A stretch of 64,000 nt of DNA, from positions 46,090 to 110,089 of the forward strand of contig CAVYNB010000032.1 in assembly GCA_963769745.1 (NCBI GenBank), given 5' to 3'. Shown here piece by piece: positions 6,924 through 19,401 of the stretch. Numbering within the stretch: the stretch's first letter is position 1; each line of letters starts with the position of its first letter. This DNA comes from JALORV01 sp963769745. Lineage in GTDB: Bacteria > Pseudomonadota > Gammaproteobacteria > Burkholderiales > Burkholderiaceae_F. The notes under the pieces are model-generated. The model had not been told where the DNA came from. It made no database searches and worked only from the letters and a program-made list of their open reading frames with translations. The translations under genes and the position numbers were made by a program.

Positions 6924-9122
6924 TCAGTTCACCGTGATCACAACCGAAGTGCTGAGGCCGTCTGCCGACAGCGTTGCACCGGCGTCCGACTTGTTCACCA
7001 TCTTGATGTGATTCGGGATTTTCTCGCTGCCCACCGTCGCCTCGGGATCAAGGCTGAACGTGATCCGGTACTGGCCCGTCTTCTGCGGCAGGTTCACCTG
7101 GGTCATGTAGAAATTCTTGCCGTAGACGATCAGGCCAAGCTGGTTCAGTTCGGCGGCGTAGGCTGTGTCGTTGGTCCGTCCACCACCTTCGACTGTTTCA
7201 CCGAACCCCTCATAGATCGCCTTGTTGTAGAGGACCGCTTCGGTGCTGCCGTCCGCGGCCAGCTTCTCGACTTTAAGTCGTCCGTTGATCGCGAAGACAT
7301 TTCGCGCCGCTGACGCGTACGTCGACTGGTCGGTGCCACGCAGTTCGGTGATTCCCGACCCCGACAGCAGCGCCATGTTGAAAGCCGTCATCGTGTCGGT
7401 GACGCCGGAGATGGTCGCGTCCTGTATCAGGATCGTTTCGATGCGGACCATCGATTGCACGGTGTAGGTCTTGCTGATCAACGCGTCACCCCAGTCAACG
7501 ATCACTTCCATCATGGGGCTGGCATTGCTGCGCCATTCGGCCTGCCAGGTGCTCGCCGTGCTCTGCGGGTAATACGTGACTCCGGCAATGGACACCGCGG
7601 TGCTGCTGTCGAAGAACGGGAACGTCGTCAGGGCCTCGGTCGACAACGGCCGCAGTCCGGTATTGAAGTCGAACGTCGGCAGCGTGGCGAACGGGCCGAT
7701 ACCCGGCCAGGTTCCACTGATCTTCAGGCCCGACAAACCATAGCCATCCGCGAAGACAATCGGGAAGGACAGGTTGTTGCCGAAGCCTTCATCGCCTCCA
7801 CCTCCGCCGCCTCCCCCTCCGGAACGGCCGGACGTGGCTGAGACTTCACCGGAAGGCACGCTCTCGACATCCGCAAGACTCGGCACAAACGCCGTCACCA
7901 CGTAGTAGTAGGTTGTGGCGGTTGCGAGGTTCGTCGTGTCGATGAAAGGAGCGGTCACGTTGGCGAACTTGATGACCTTCGTTGGATCGTTCAAGTTCGA
8001 CGCCAGACCGGGCTGCAGACTCCTGTACAGGTTGTAGCCGAGCTGGATCGGTGCCGTCGCGGACGGGTAGTTCGGAACATCAAACCACTGCACCGCGATC
8101 TCCAGGAGGTCCTTCGCTGCCACCGCTGTCAGGCCGAGCGGCGCGGGGGGCGGGGGCGGCAGTGGCCGCGCCGATTTCTCGGCCGACGGCGCACTTTCAC
8201 CTGCCATTCCGGTCGCGCTGACAACGTAGTAGTACGTGTCACCGTTGGTGAGCCCGCTATGCGCATAGCTCGTTGCGGTCACGCCCGGAATCTTGGTAAC
8301 ACCGGTTCCTCCCGGAACGACACCGGCAGCTTTCGACCAGTAGACGTTGTAGGACGTCGCATCAAGCGCCGGTGACCATGAGAGCTGGATTTGCGTGTCG
8401 CCACTCGTGGCCGCCAGGTTCATTGGCGCCCCGGGTGCGGGGGGCATCGGCGTTGCCGAAACTTCGACGGGTTTCGCGCTTTCACCACTCGAGTTCACTG
8501 CAGTGACGATGTAGTAGTACCTGTCTCCGTTCGTGAGCCCGACGTGCGTGTAGCTGGTGGTCGTAAGCCGGTCGATCTTCGTTACCCCGGCTCCGCCCGG
8601 AAGCACGGGTGACGCTTTCGACCAATAAACGTTGTACGAACTCGCGCCGGAAACCGGCGCCCACGCGAGCGTGACCACCTTGTCGCCGGCCGTCGCATTC
8701 ACCGATGCCGGTGATGCCGGACCCGGTGCGACCGGCGCGGCGCCGACCGCTGACGACAGTTCGCTTTCGCCTGCCGCATTGAGTGCGGTGACCCCGTAGT
8801 AGATGAGCTTGCCGTTCGTGAGCCCCGTGTGCTTGAAGGGCGAGACAACATTCGTGATGGCGTTGGCCGTCGCCTTCGTCAGCGGGCTCGTTTCCGACCA
8901 GTACAGGGTGTAGGAGGTCGCCGTTGCAACGGCCGACCATTGCACGATGTTGAACTGATCGTCGGGCACCACCGACAGGCTTGTCGGTGCAACGGGCGCC
9001 GTAGCGAGCGCCACGGGTGGAGCTGAACCTGAGGTGGGTACAACGTCGCCGTCCGACCCACCGCATCCCAGCATGACGCTGCAAACGAGTGCAGTCGCCA
9101 GTCCGTAGATCCAACTTTTCAT
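6924..9122 (-). CDS. Fibronectin type III repeat lipoprotein with unrecognised C-terminal domain
   Basis: This 732-residue exported protein has a lipobox VMLGC, with the lipidated Cys at about residue 20. Four fibronectin type III-like repeats follow at roughly 45-130, 135-225, 228-320 and 325-430; repeats 2 and 3 share SYNVYWSKA and GLTNGD(R/T)YYY. A Gly9 linker at about 434-442 leads to a C-terminal domain of about 290 residues. It begins NNLSFPIVFADGYGLSGLKI and I cannot assign it. Surface anchoring in the outer membrane is inferred. The near-identical repeats 2 and 3 suggest recent internal duplication. Confidence 0.85.
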   Translation of the reverse strand: MKSWIYGLATALVCSVMLGCGGSDGDVVPTSGSAPPVALATAPVAPTSLSVVPDDQFNIVQWSAVATATSYTLYWSETSPLTKATANAITNVVSPFKHTGLTNGKLIYYGVTALNAAGESELSSAVGAAPVAPGPASPASVNATAGDKVVTLAWAPVSGASSYNVYWSKASPVLPGGAGVTKIDRLTTTSYTHVGLTNGDRYYYIVTAVNSSGESAKPVEVSATPMPPAPGAPMNLAATSGDTQIQLSWSPALDATSYNVYWSKAAGVVPGGTGVTKIPGVTATSYAHSGLTNGDTYYYVVSATGMAGESAPSAEKSARPLPPPPPAPLGLTAVAAKDLLEIAVQWFDVPNYPSATAPIQLGYNLYRSLQPGLASNLNDPTKVIKFANVTAPFIDTTNLATATTYYYVVTAFVPSLADVESVPSGEVSATSGRSGGGGGGGGGDEGFGNNLSFPIVFADGYGLSGLKISGTWPGIGPFATLPTFDFNTGLRPLSTEALTTFPFFDSSTAVSIAGVTYYPQSTASTWQAEWRSNASPMMEVIVDWGDALISKTYTVQSMVRIETILIQDATISGVTDTMTAFNMALLSGSGITELRGTDQSTYASAARNVFAINGRLKVEKLAADGSTEAVLYNKAIYEGFGETVEGGGRTNDTAYAAELNQLGLIVYGKNFYMTQVNLPQKTGQYRITFSLDPEATVGSEKIPNHIKMVNKSDAGATLSADGLSTSVVITVN

Positions 9123-9212
9123 GATGACTCCCTTGCTGACTACTCTGATCCCCTAGCCGCGGAAGCGACAAGGCGTCACTTCCGGGCTGCCGTGCATTCC
9201 ATGCCTGAACGA

Positions 9213-9893
9213 TTACTTGCCCGATCCGCCGCCGCCGGAACCTCCGCCGCCGCCCCCACCGGAACCTCCACCGCCTCCGCCGCCAGCTCCTCCACCACCA
9301 CCGCCAGCGCCACCGCCCCCGCCGCCACCGGCGCCACCACCGGCACCGCCAGCGCCCGAACCTGCACCTGCGCCACTGCCAGCGCCAGCGCCGGGTCCAC
9401 TACCCGGTCCCGGGCCTGCCTGGCTTGGGGACTGCGCCTGGGTTTGTGATCGTGATTGCTCGCGGGCCTGCTGCTGCGTCTGCTGTTGCGTTTGTTGACG
9501 GGCAGGCTGCTGCGTCGGTTGTTGCACCTGCTGGCGCGTCTGCTGTTGCGTTTGTTGCTGCGTTTGTTGCTGCGTTTGCTGCCGCGCGGGTTGCTGGGTC
9601 TGTTGCTGGACCTGCTCGCGGGTCTGCTGCTGCGTCTGCTGCTGAGTCTGCTGACGAGCGGGTTGCTGCGTCTGTTGCTGGACCTGCTCGCGCGTTTGCT
9701 GCTGCACTCCAGGAACGGGCGCTGTCTGCCGTGTCTGGTCCCTTGTCTGGTCCCGTGTCTGGTCCCGTGTCTGGTCTCGTGTCTGGTCTCGTGTCTGATC
9801 TCGTGTCTGGTCGCCGGTCTGCGCGAGTCCGACGGTTGCGGTCATTGCCACCGCGGCGGCGAGGATCGACAGGACATGCTTGCTGCTGCTCAT
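9213..9893 (-). CDS. Secreted low-complexity repeat protein (TRDQ repeats, Gln-rich, Gly-rich tail)
   Basis: This 226-residue protein has a signal peptide (ending TATVGLAQ). Tandem Thr-Arg-Asp-Gln tetrapeptides come next, then a long Gln-rich segment built from QQTREQVQQQTQQPARQ-like units, and finally a Gly/Ser/Ala tail almost wholly of glycine. There is no recognisable domain and no function is offered. It is exported if the signal peptide is used. The coding strand is supported by the signal peptide and by the repeat period being a multiple of three; the opposite-strand frames are Pro-rich mirror images. Confidence 0.65.
   Translation of the reverse strand: MSSSKHVLSILAAAVAMTATVGLAQTGDQTRDQTRDQTRDQTRDQTRDQTRDQTRQTAPVPGVQQQTREQVQQQTQQPARQQTQQQTQQQTREQVQQQTQQPARQQTQQQTQQQTQQQTRQQVQQPTQQPARQQTQQQTQQQAREQSRSQTQAQSPSQAGPGPGSGPGAGAGSGAGAGSGAGGAGGGAGGGGGGGAGGGGGGAGGGGGGGSGGGGGGGSGGGGSGK
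9731..9814. repeat. Seven tandem 12-bp repeats encoding TRDQ
   Basis: Seven head-to-tail 12-mers based on GTGTCTGGTCCC with few substitutions fill this stretch. They encode the Arg-Asp-Gln-Thr repeat on the minus strand. The 12-bp period keeps the reading frame, so copy number can change by slippage without a frameshift. Confidence 0.9.
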
Positions 9894-9992
9894 CTCATTC
9901 TCCTAGTGATGAAAGGACGCTCAGGAGCAACGAGGTCCATCCGACTTCGGTCGCCCTTCGCACGACATTTGGATTGCGCGAATGCAACCGGA

Positions 9993-10379
9993 TCATTTCG
10001 CGCTCTTGTTGGCATCGTCGGAACGCGCCGACTGACCGGAGCGACCGTTCACCTTCGGGCCTGCCAGCGTCACACCTCGTTCCTTGGCGCGCACCTGCAT
10101 TTGCGCGTGGTGTTCGTGGCGTATCTGCTCGACCTCCTGCTCGGAACCGGCCGCGCGCAACCGCTCGCGGAATTCGGAGCGCTCGCGTTCCGTCATCAGC
10201 TGATACCCGTAGATGTCGCCGTTGCGCGCCTGACTGGCGCTTCCATTGCGTACGGGCTGCTCAGCCCCGTCACGCACTGGTGGCGGCGATTCCGCTTGCG
10301 CCGGGACCTGGGCCACAGCCAAGGCCACCAACGCCGCCAGTCCCAGCGCCGCAGAGTGACTCCTTGATCTCATCGCCAT
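9993..10379 (-). CDS. Small secreted protein of unknown function
   Basis: This 128-residue product has a signal peptide (about residues 1-29, ending PAQA). A conserved-looking core follows: DIYGYQLMTERERSEFRERL, then EQIRHEHHAQMQVRAKERG. Similar short periplasmic proteins with IYG-x-QLMT-x-x-ER and a helical Arg/Glu-rich segment are common in proteobacteria, but I know no function for them. The charged helix suggests a coiled coil. It is transcribed divergently from the response regulator gene and may be under its control. Confidence 0.75.
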   Translation of the reverse strand: MAMRSRSHSAALGLAALVALAVAQVPAQAESPPPVRDGAEQPVRNGSASQARNGDIYGYQLMTERERSEFRERLRAAGSEQEVEQIRHEHHAQMQVRAKERGVTLAGPKVNGRSGQSARSDDANKSAK

Positions 10380-10424
10380 TGCTGCAATCCTCTGGTGCCA
10401 TCATCAGACGTCGCCAAGACTTTT

Positions 10425-10459
10425 CCACCCTAGGTGGTAGGTCTGAAGCGAACCTGAAG
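10425..10459. promoter_or_regulatory. Candidate operators in the divergent two-component promoter region
   Basis: Two elements sit just upstream of the response regulator start. One is a palindrome, CCACC-CTA-GGTGG, at 10425-10437. The other is a direct repeat, CTGAAG at 10443-10448 and again at 10454-10459, with an 11-bp period. OmpR-family regulators of the QseB/PmrA group bind direct hexamer repeats spaced one helical turn apart, so the direct repeat fits autoregulation. This is inference only. Confidence 0.4.
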
Positions 10460-10475
10460 ACGCCAGAAATCTGCC

Positions 10476-11138
10476 GTGCGGCTACTGCTCGTCGAAGACG
10501 ACCTCACACTGGGCGATGCTGTCCGCGCTTACCTGCGCACGCAGGGCCACGTGGTCGACTGGGTCACCACTGTGGCCGATGCCCGCGCTGCATTCGAAGA
10601 ACGGTTCGATGTCATCCTGCTCGACTGGCGCCTGCCCGATGGTTCCGGCGTCGAGTGGCTGCGCCGTCTGCGCGCGCGGGGGGGCGAGCACGGCCAGACG
10701 CCAGTGCTGATGCTGACCGCGCGCGACGCCTTGAGCGATCGCATCGAGGGGCTCGACGCGGGTGCCGACGACTATCTGGTCAAGCCTTTCCAGCTGACGG
10801 AGCTGGCGGCAAGGATTCGTGCGATCTCGCGACGGGCGTCGGGCCATGCCGGCGCGATCCTCACTCACGGCCATATCTCGCTCGACCCGGCAGCGTGCAG
10901 CGTCACGATCGACGGCGCATCGGTCGATCTGACGGCGCGTGAATATGCGCTGCTTGAGGCGTTCATGCGCCGCCCGGGTCGCATCGTGTCGCGCCCCATG
11001 TTGGAGGAACTGCTCTACGGATACGAGGCGGACGTTTCGAGCAACACGGTCGAAGTCCACATCGCCAGCCTGCGACGCAAGCTCGGCCGCGAGGTCATCG
11101 ACACCGTGCGGGGCATGGGATACCGCCTGAAGGCTTGA
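10476..11138 (+). CDS. OmpR-family response regulator (QseB/PmrA-like)
   Basis: This 220-residue transcription factor has an N-terminal receiver with acidic Asp8-Asp9, phosphoacceptor Asp50 in VILLDWRLPDG, Thr81 and Lys103 (LVKPF). Its C-terminal winged helix contains LTAREYALLEAFM and the closing NTVEVHIASLRRKLG to GMGYRLKA. It is activated by the adjacent kinase. The GTG start at 10476 fits the conserved RLLLVEDD opening; the ribosome binding site is poor. The stop lies 5 bp before the kinase ATG. Confidence 0.93.
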   Translation: MRLLLVEDDLTLGDAVRAYLRTQGHVVDWVTTVADARAAFEERFDVILLDWRLPDGSGVEWLRRLRARGGEHGQTPVLMLTARDALSDRIEGLDAGADDYLVKPFQLTELAARIRAISRRASGHAGAILTHGHISLDPAACSVTIDGASVDLTAREYALLEAFMRRPGRIVSRPMLEELLYGYEADVSSNTVEVHIASLRRKLGREVIDTVRGMGYRLKA

Positions 11139-11143
11139 AACCG

Positions 11144-12475
11144 ATGACTACGCAGCTCCGCACCCACGATCCATCTATCCGCCAGCGGCTCCTTTGGCGA
11201 GCCCTTGCGGTGGTACTGATCGGGGCGGCAATCAGCGCCATTGCGGCGGCGCTGACAGTGAGTGCAGTTGTGCGTGATGTGATGGAGTCCTCTCTGGAGG
11301 AGACGGCCCAGGCGCTGGTCGTGCTCGCCGAGCACGAAGTCGAGGTCGAAGCGCTGTCGCACGGCCGGGCGTTGCCCTCAGCAGCACATGACGAAGCCAT
11401 ACTCTGGCAATTGCGCTCGCCTAGCGGGCGCCTGATCGCCCGCTCACACCGCGCGCCGGACACACCCTGGCCCGAGGTGCCGCTGGTCGAGGGACACGTC
11501 AAGACGACGGAGCTGGCCGTCTACACGATCCCTGGACAGGATCTGTGGCTTCAGGTCGCACAGCCGCTGGCAGAGTTCCGTCGCGCGCAGACCATGGCGG
11601 CGATCGTCGCAGGAGGCACGGTGATGCTGCTCGGGCTGTTAGCCGCTGCCGCTCTCGGCTGGAACATACAGCGTGAACTTCGACCAATAACCGACTTTGC
11701 GCGGACCATCGACATGGTCGGATCCGAGACGACGGAGCTTGCCGAACCGCGACTTCGGCGGCGCGAACTGGCCCCCGCGTACGGCGCGCTGGCGGCCTTG
11801 TTGCTGCGTCTTCAGACCAAACTTCGTAGTGAGCGTGCCTTTGCCGCGCACGCCGCGCATTCGCTGCGTACACCACTGGCCGGTCTGACCGCACAGCTTG
11901 AACTGGCCACTGCGACCGCCCCTGCAGATCTCGCACCTCGACTCACGATGGCGACCAATGCCGCCGTGCGGCTCGCGGGCGTGGTGGACGCCCTGTTGAC
12001 GATGACCCGAGCAACCGACGGTATCCGCTGGCACGCCTTCGATGCGAGCGAACTGGCGAACGTTGCGAGGGGTCCAAAGATCGACGTGGATTCGTCGCAG
12101 CTTTCAGACGCTGGCGCGCTCGAAGGTGATTCGGACCTTCTGGCCGTCGCAGTCGCCAACCTTATCGACAATGCCGCGCGTCACGGTGCACACCATGTTC
12201 GGCTCAAGGCCACGCGGACCCGCACGAGTCAACGCATCGAGATCGAAGATGACGGTCCCGGCGTCTCAGCGGACCGGCTGACTCAACTCGAAGCAGCCCT
12301 GGAGCACCTCGAGCACCGCGGCGAAATCGATTCCGCACTCGGGCTCGGTCTCACCCTGGCCGCCTCAGTAGCGCGCGCGCACAAGGGTCGAATCGAAATC
12401 ATGCGCAACCCTGCCGGTCAGAACGGCTTCGTTGCGCGTCTCGAATGGCCTTTGGAAGCGGAGGTGGGAGAGTAA
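11144..12475 (+). CDS. Sensor histidine kinase (QseC/TctE-like)
   Basis: This 443-residue inner-membrane kinase has membrane segments at about 18-45 and 151-173 flanking a periplasmic sensor of about 105 residues. The H box AHSLRTPL has phospho-His239, the N box VANLIDNAARHG has Asn343, G1 is DDGPG (369-373) and G2 is LGLGL (399-403). The ATG at 11144 is chosen over an in-frame TTG at 11135 that overlaps the regulator stop. The stimulus is unknown. The genes around it (repeat protein, secreted protein, FN3 lipoprotein) suggest an envelope-related regulon, but that is inference. Confidence 0.92.
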   Translation: MTTQLRTHDPSIRQRLLWRALAVVLIGAAISAIAAALTVSAVVRDVMESSLEETAQALVVLAEHEVEVEALSHGRALPSAAHDEAILWQLRSPSGRLIARSHRAPDTPWPEVPLVEGHVKTTELAVYTIPGQDLWLQVAQPLAEFRRAQTMAAIVAGGTVMLLGLLAAAALGWNIQRELRPITDFARTIDMVGSETTELAEPRLRRRELAPAYGALAALLLRLQTKLRSERAFAAHAAHSLRTPLAGLTAQLELATATAPADLAPRLTMATNAAVRLAGVVDALLTMTRATDGIRWHAFDASELANVARGPKIDVDSSQLSDAGALEGDSDLLAVAVANLIDNAARHGAHHVRLKATRTRTSQRIEIEDDGPGVSADRLTQLEAALEHLEHRGEIDSALGLGLTLAASVARAHKGRIEIMRNPAGQNGFVARLEWPLEAEVGE

Positions 12476-12571
12476 TTCGGCAAGCGTTCAACAGGAATAC
12501 GACGCCGGACCGCACTCACTCCCGGCCTGCGCGCAACGCGTGCGGTCGCGCGCGTTCCTCAACATGCCCAC

Positions 12572-12590
12572 GCGCTCGCGAAGCGAGCGC
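12572..12590. terminator. Perfect 8-bp hairpin between convergent kinase and gltD genes
   Basis: GCGCTCGC at 12572-12579 pairs with GCGAGCGC at 12583-12590 around a GAA triloop. It sits in the 133-bp gap where the sensor kinase (plus) and gltD (minus) transcripts converge. No U tract follows on either side, so termination here is plausible but not canonical. Confidence 0.4.
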
Positions 12591-12608
12591 TGGGCGATCC
12601 GGGAGCAT

Positions 12609-14108
12609 TCAACGGGGCAGCGTGGACGTACCCATCAGGAATTCGTCCACAGCTCGTGCACACTGTCGCCCTTCGCGGATCGCCCACACGACCAGGCTCT
12701 GGCCGCGGCGCATGTCGCCGGCGGCGAACACCTTCGGCACACTGGTCGCGTAGGCGCGAACGCCACCCTTGGCGTCTTCGGTTGCAGCTCGCGCGTTGCC
12801 GCGGGAGTCCTTCTCGACGCCGAACGCCTCCAGCACGGAACCGACGGGCGCCACGAAGCCCATTGCAAAGAGAACGAGGTCGGCCGGAAGTTCGAACTCC
12901 GAGCCGGCGACTTCGGCCATCTTCATCGCGCCAGTGACCGGGTCCCTTTGCCATTCGACGCGCGCCGCCACGAGCGCACGCACGTTGCCTTTGCCATCGC
13001 CTTCGAAGCGCTTGGTGGTCACCGCCCAGTCTCGCTCCACGCCTTCTTCATGCGAGCTGGACGTACGCAGCTTCACGGGCCAATACGGCCAGGTGAGTTC
13101 CTTGTTCTCCCTGGCCGGCGGTTGCGGCAGCAGTTCGAACTGCGTGACGGACTTCGCGCCATGCCGGTTCGACGTACCGACACAGTCCGAGCCGGTGTCG
13201 CCACCGCCGATGACGACGACATGCTTGCCGGTGGCAAGGATCTGTTCCTTCACCTTGTCGCCGGCCACGATCTTGTTCTGCTGAGGCAGAAACTCCATCG
13301 CGAAGTGCACGCCCTTCAGTTCGCGGCCCGGCACCGGCAGATCGCGCGACTGCTCGGCGCCACCCGACAGCACGACGGCATCGAAGTCGCGCACGAGTTG
13401 GTCCGGGTCGATCGTCTCCGTCGCCCAGTTGGTGACACCGCCGTTGAGCTTGCCCTTGCTGATCAGGACGCCCGTGCGGAAGGTGACTCCCTCCGCCTCC
13501 ATCTGGGCGACGCGACGGTCGATGTGGGACTTCTCCATCTTGAAGTCGGGAATTCCATATCGCAGCAGTCCGCCGATGCGATCGTTCTTCTCGAACACGG
13601 TCACGTCGTGACCGGCGCGCGCGAGCTGCTGCGCAGCCGACAGCCCGGCCGGGCCGCTGCCGACCACCGCCACCTTGCGTCCGGTCTTCGCCCGTGGCGG
13701 CTGGGGTACGACCCAGCCTTCTTCCCAGCCCTTGTCGATGATCTTGTGCTCGATCGACTTGATGCCGACCGGCGCGTCCTCGATGTTGAGCGTGCACGCG
13801 GCCTCGCACGGCGCGGGGCACACGCGTCCCGTGAACTCGGGAAAATTGTTGGTGCTGTGCAGGACGTCGAGCGCCGCCTTCCAGTCACCGCGGTACACGA
13901 GGTCGTTGAAGTCCGGAATGATGTTGTTGACCGGGCAGCCGTGATTGCAGAACGGGATGCCGCAGTCCATGCAGCGCGCGCCCTGCACCGTTGCCTGCTC
14001 GTCGGTCAGGTGGACGACGAACTCGCGCCAGTGCTGCTTGCGCGACTGGGGCGCCTCGGCGGCCTCTTCGAGCCGCTGGTACTCCATGAATCCCGTGATC
14101 TTTCCCAT
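12609..14108 (-). CDS. gltD: Glutamate synthase [NADPH] small subunit GltD
   Basis: GltD passes electrons from NADPH through FAD and iron-sulphur centres to GltB for glutamate formation from glutamine and 2-oxoglutarate. The 499-residue product has the N-terminal cysteine clusters CMDCGIPFCNHGCP and CPAPCEAAC that bind 4Fe-4S centres. A FAD-binding GSGPAGLSAAQQL and an NADPH-binding GGGDTGSDC follow. Length and order fit the family. It is the last gene of the gltB-orf-gltD operon, only 2 bp behind the small membrane protein gene. Confidence 0.97.
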   Translation of the reverse strand: MGKITGFMEYQRLEEAAEAPQSRKQHWREFVVHLTDEQATVQGARCMDCGIPFCNHGCPVNNIIPDFNDLVYRGDWKAALDVLHSTNNFPEFTGRVCPAPCEAACTLNIEDAPVGIKSIEHKIIDKGWEEGWVVPQPPRAKTGRKVAVVGSGPAGLSAAQQLARAGHDVTVFEKNDRIGGLLRYGIPDFKMEKSHIDRRVAQMEAEGVTFRTGVLISKGKLNGGVTNWATETIDPDQLVRDFDAVVLSGGAEQSRDLPVPGRELKGVHFAMEFLPQQNKIVAGDKVKEQILATGKHVVVIGGGDTGSDCVGTSNRHGAKSVTQFELLPQPPARENKELTWPYWPVKLRTSSSHEEGVERDWAVTTKRFEGDGKGNVRALVAARVEWQRDPVTGAMKMAEVAGSEFELPADLVLFAMGFVAPVGSVLEAFGVEKDSRGNARAATEDAKGGVRAYATSVPKVFAAGDMRRGQSLVVWAIREGRQCARAVDEFLMGTSTLPR

Positions 14109-14110
14109 TG

Positions 14111-14545
14111 CTATCTCGTCTTGTTGTTCATAGCGTCGTTAGGGTGTCCCGCGCCGGCGTGCGGCCGTCGCGTCAGAAATTCGCGCAACCCCGGTTCGGG
14201 CACCGCCCGTCCGCGGTGCAACCAGAGCCACGCGAGCGTCGCGTTCAGATGCGCTCCGAGTACAGCTCCGATCAGGATCGTGCCGCCGAGCCATTCCAGC
14301 GCGCCCGGCACCGGACCCTGCGTGTGCATCCACATGTAGAGCGGAACCGACAAGGTCGCGACGAGGATCATCGCCGGCACGACCCACGGCAAGGCAAGCA
14401 GCACCGCTGCTGCCGCGACCGCAGTACGCACGTCCTCCGGCGCCGTGCGCAGGTTCCACAGCAGCAGGGCCAGCGGAACGCTCAGCAGCAAGCCCGGCAG
14501 CCAGTCGTGCAGATGGGCAGGCCACAGTGCAAGCGGCGGGCGCAT
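14111..14545 (-). CDS. Small hydrophobic membrane protein inserted between gltB and gltD
   Basis: This 144-residue protein has three clear hydrophobic stretches, at about 12-32, 40-72 and 82-108, and a polar Arg-rich C-terminus (LREFLTRRPHAGAGH). I recognise no domain. It starts 9 bp after the gltB stop and ends 2 bp before gltD, so it is certainly in that operon and translated with it. A role linked to glutamate synthase, for example anchoring or ammonium handling, would be guesswork. Most gltBD operons I know lack such a gene. Confidence 0.7.
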   Translation of the reverse strand: MRPPLALWPAHLHDWLPGLLLSVPLALLLWNLRTAPEDVRTAVAAAAVLLALPWVVPAMILVATLSVPLYMWMHTQGPVPGALEWLGGTILIGAVLGAHLNATLAWLWLHRGRAVPEPGLREFLTRRPHAGAGHPNDAMNNKTR

Positions 14546-14554
14546 GATGAAACA

Positions 14555-19252
<4,698 letters not shown>

Positions 19253-19303
19253 ATCGAACGTCCGGCAAAAAAGCCCGCTTCCGGAGGGTCACGGCGCATT
19301 CGG

Positions 19304-19333
19304 ACTTTACTGCGCGAACACTGCACCGCACAA
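19304..19333 (-). promoter_or_regulatory. Possible sigma-70 promoter for gltB
   Basis: On the minus strand TTGTGC (19328-19333) and TAAAGT (19304-19309) are separated by 18 bp. They lie about 50 bp upstream of the gltB start. Both hexamers are imperfect, so this is a candidate only. Confidence 0.35.
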
Positions 19334-19344
19334 CCGAATCAATC

Positions 19345-19396
19345 GGGGTCTGTCCCCTATTATTTTGGCACAGAGAGTGCGCCTCGAAAATAGGGG
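19345..19396. repeat. REP-like palindromic element next to the transposase relative
   Basis: GGGG-TCTGT-CCCC (19345-19357) is a near-palindrome. Its CCCCTATT (19354-19361) also pairs with AATAGGGG (19389-19396) to form a longer hairpin. The GGGGTCTGTCCCCTATT motif resembles extragenic palindromes that accompany REP-associated tyrosine transposases in proteobacteria. It sits directly at the 3' end of such a gene and upstream of gltB. Confidence 0.6.
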
Positions 19397-19401
19397 CCAT
19401 A

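Noticed and set aside
9731..9814. CRISPR-like repeat array
   Set aside because: The 12-bp units are contiguous with no spacers and encode an in-frame peptide repeat.
9217..10942. Pro-, Leu- and Ala-rich plus-strand frames opposite the repeat protein, the longest 505 codons
   Set aside because: They are complements of the Gly- and Gln-rich repeats, lack a signal peptide or domain, and overlap the start of the genuine response regulator.
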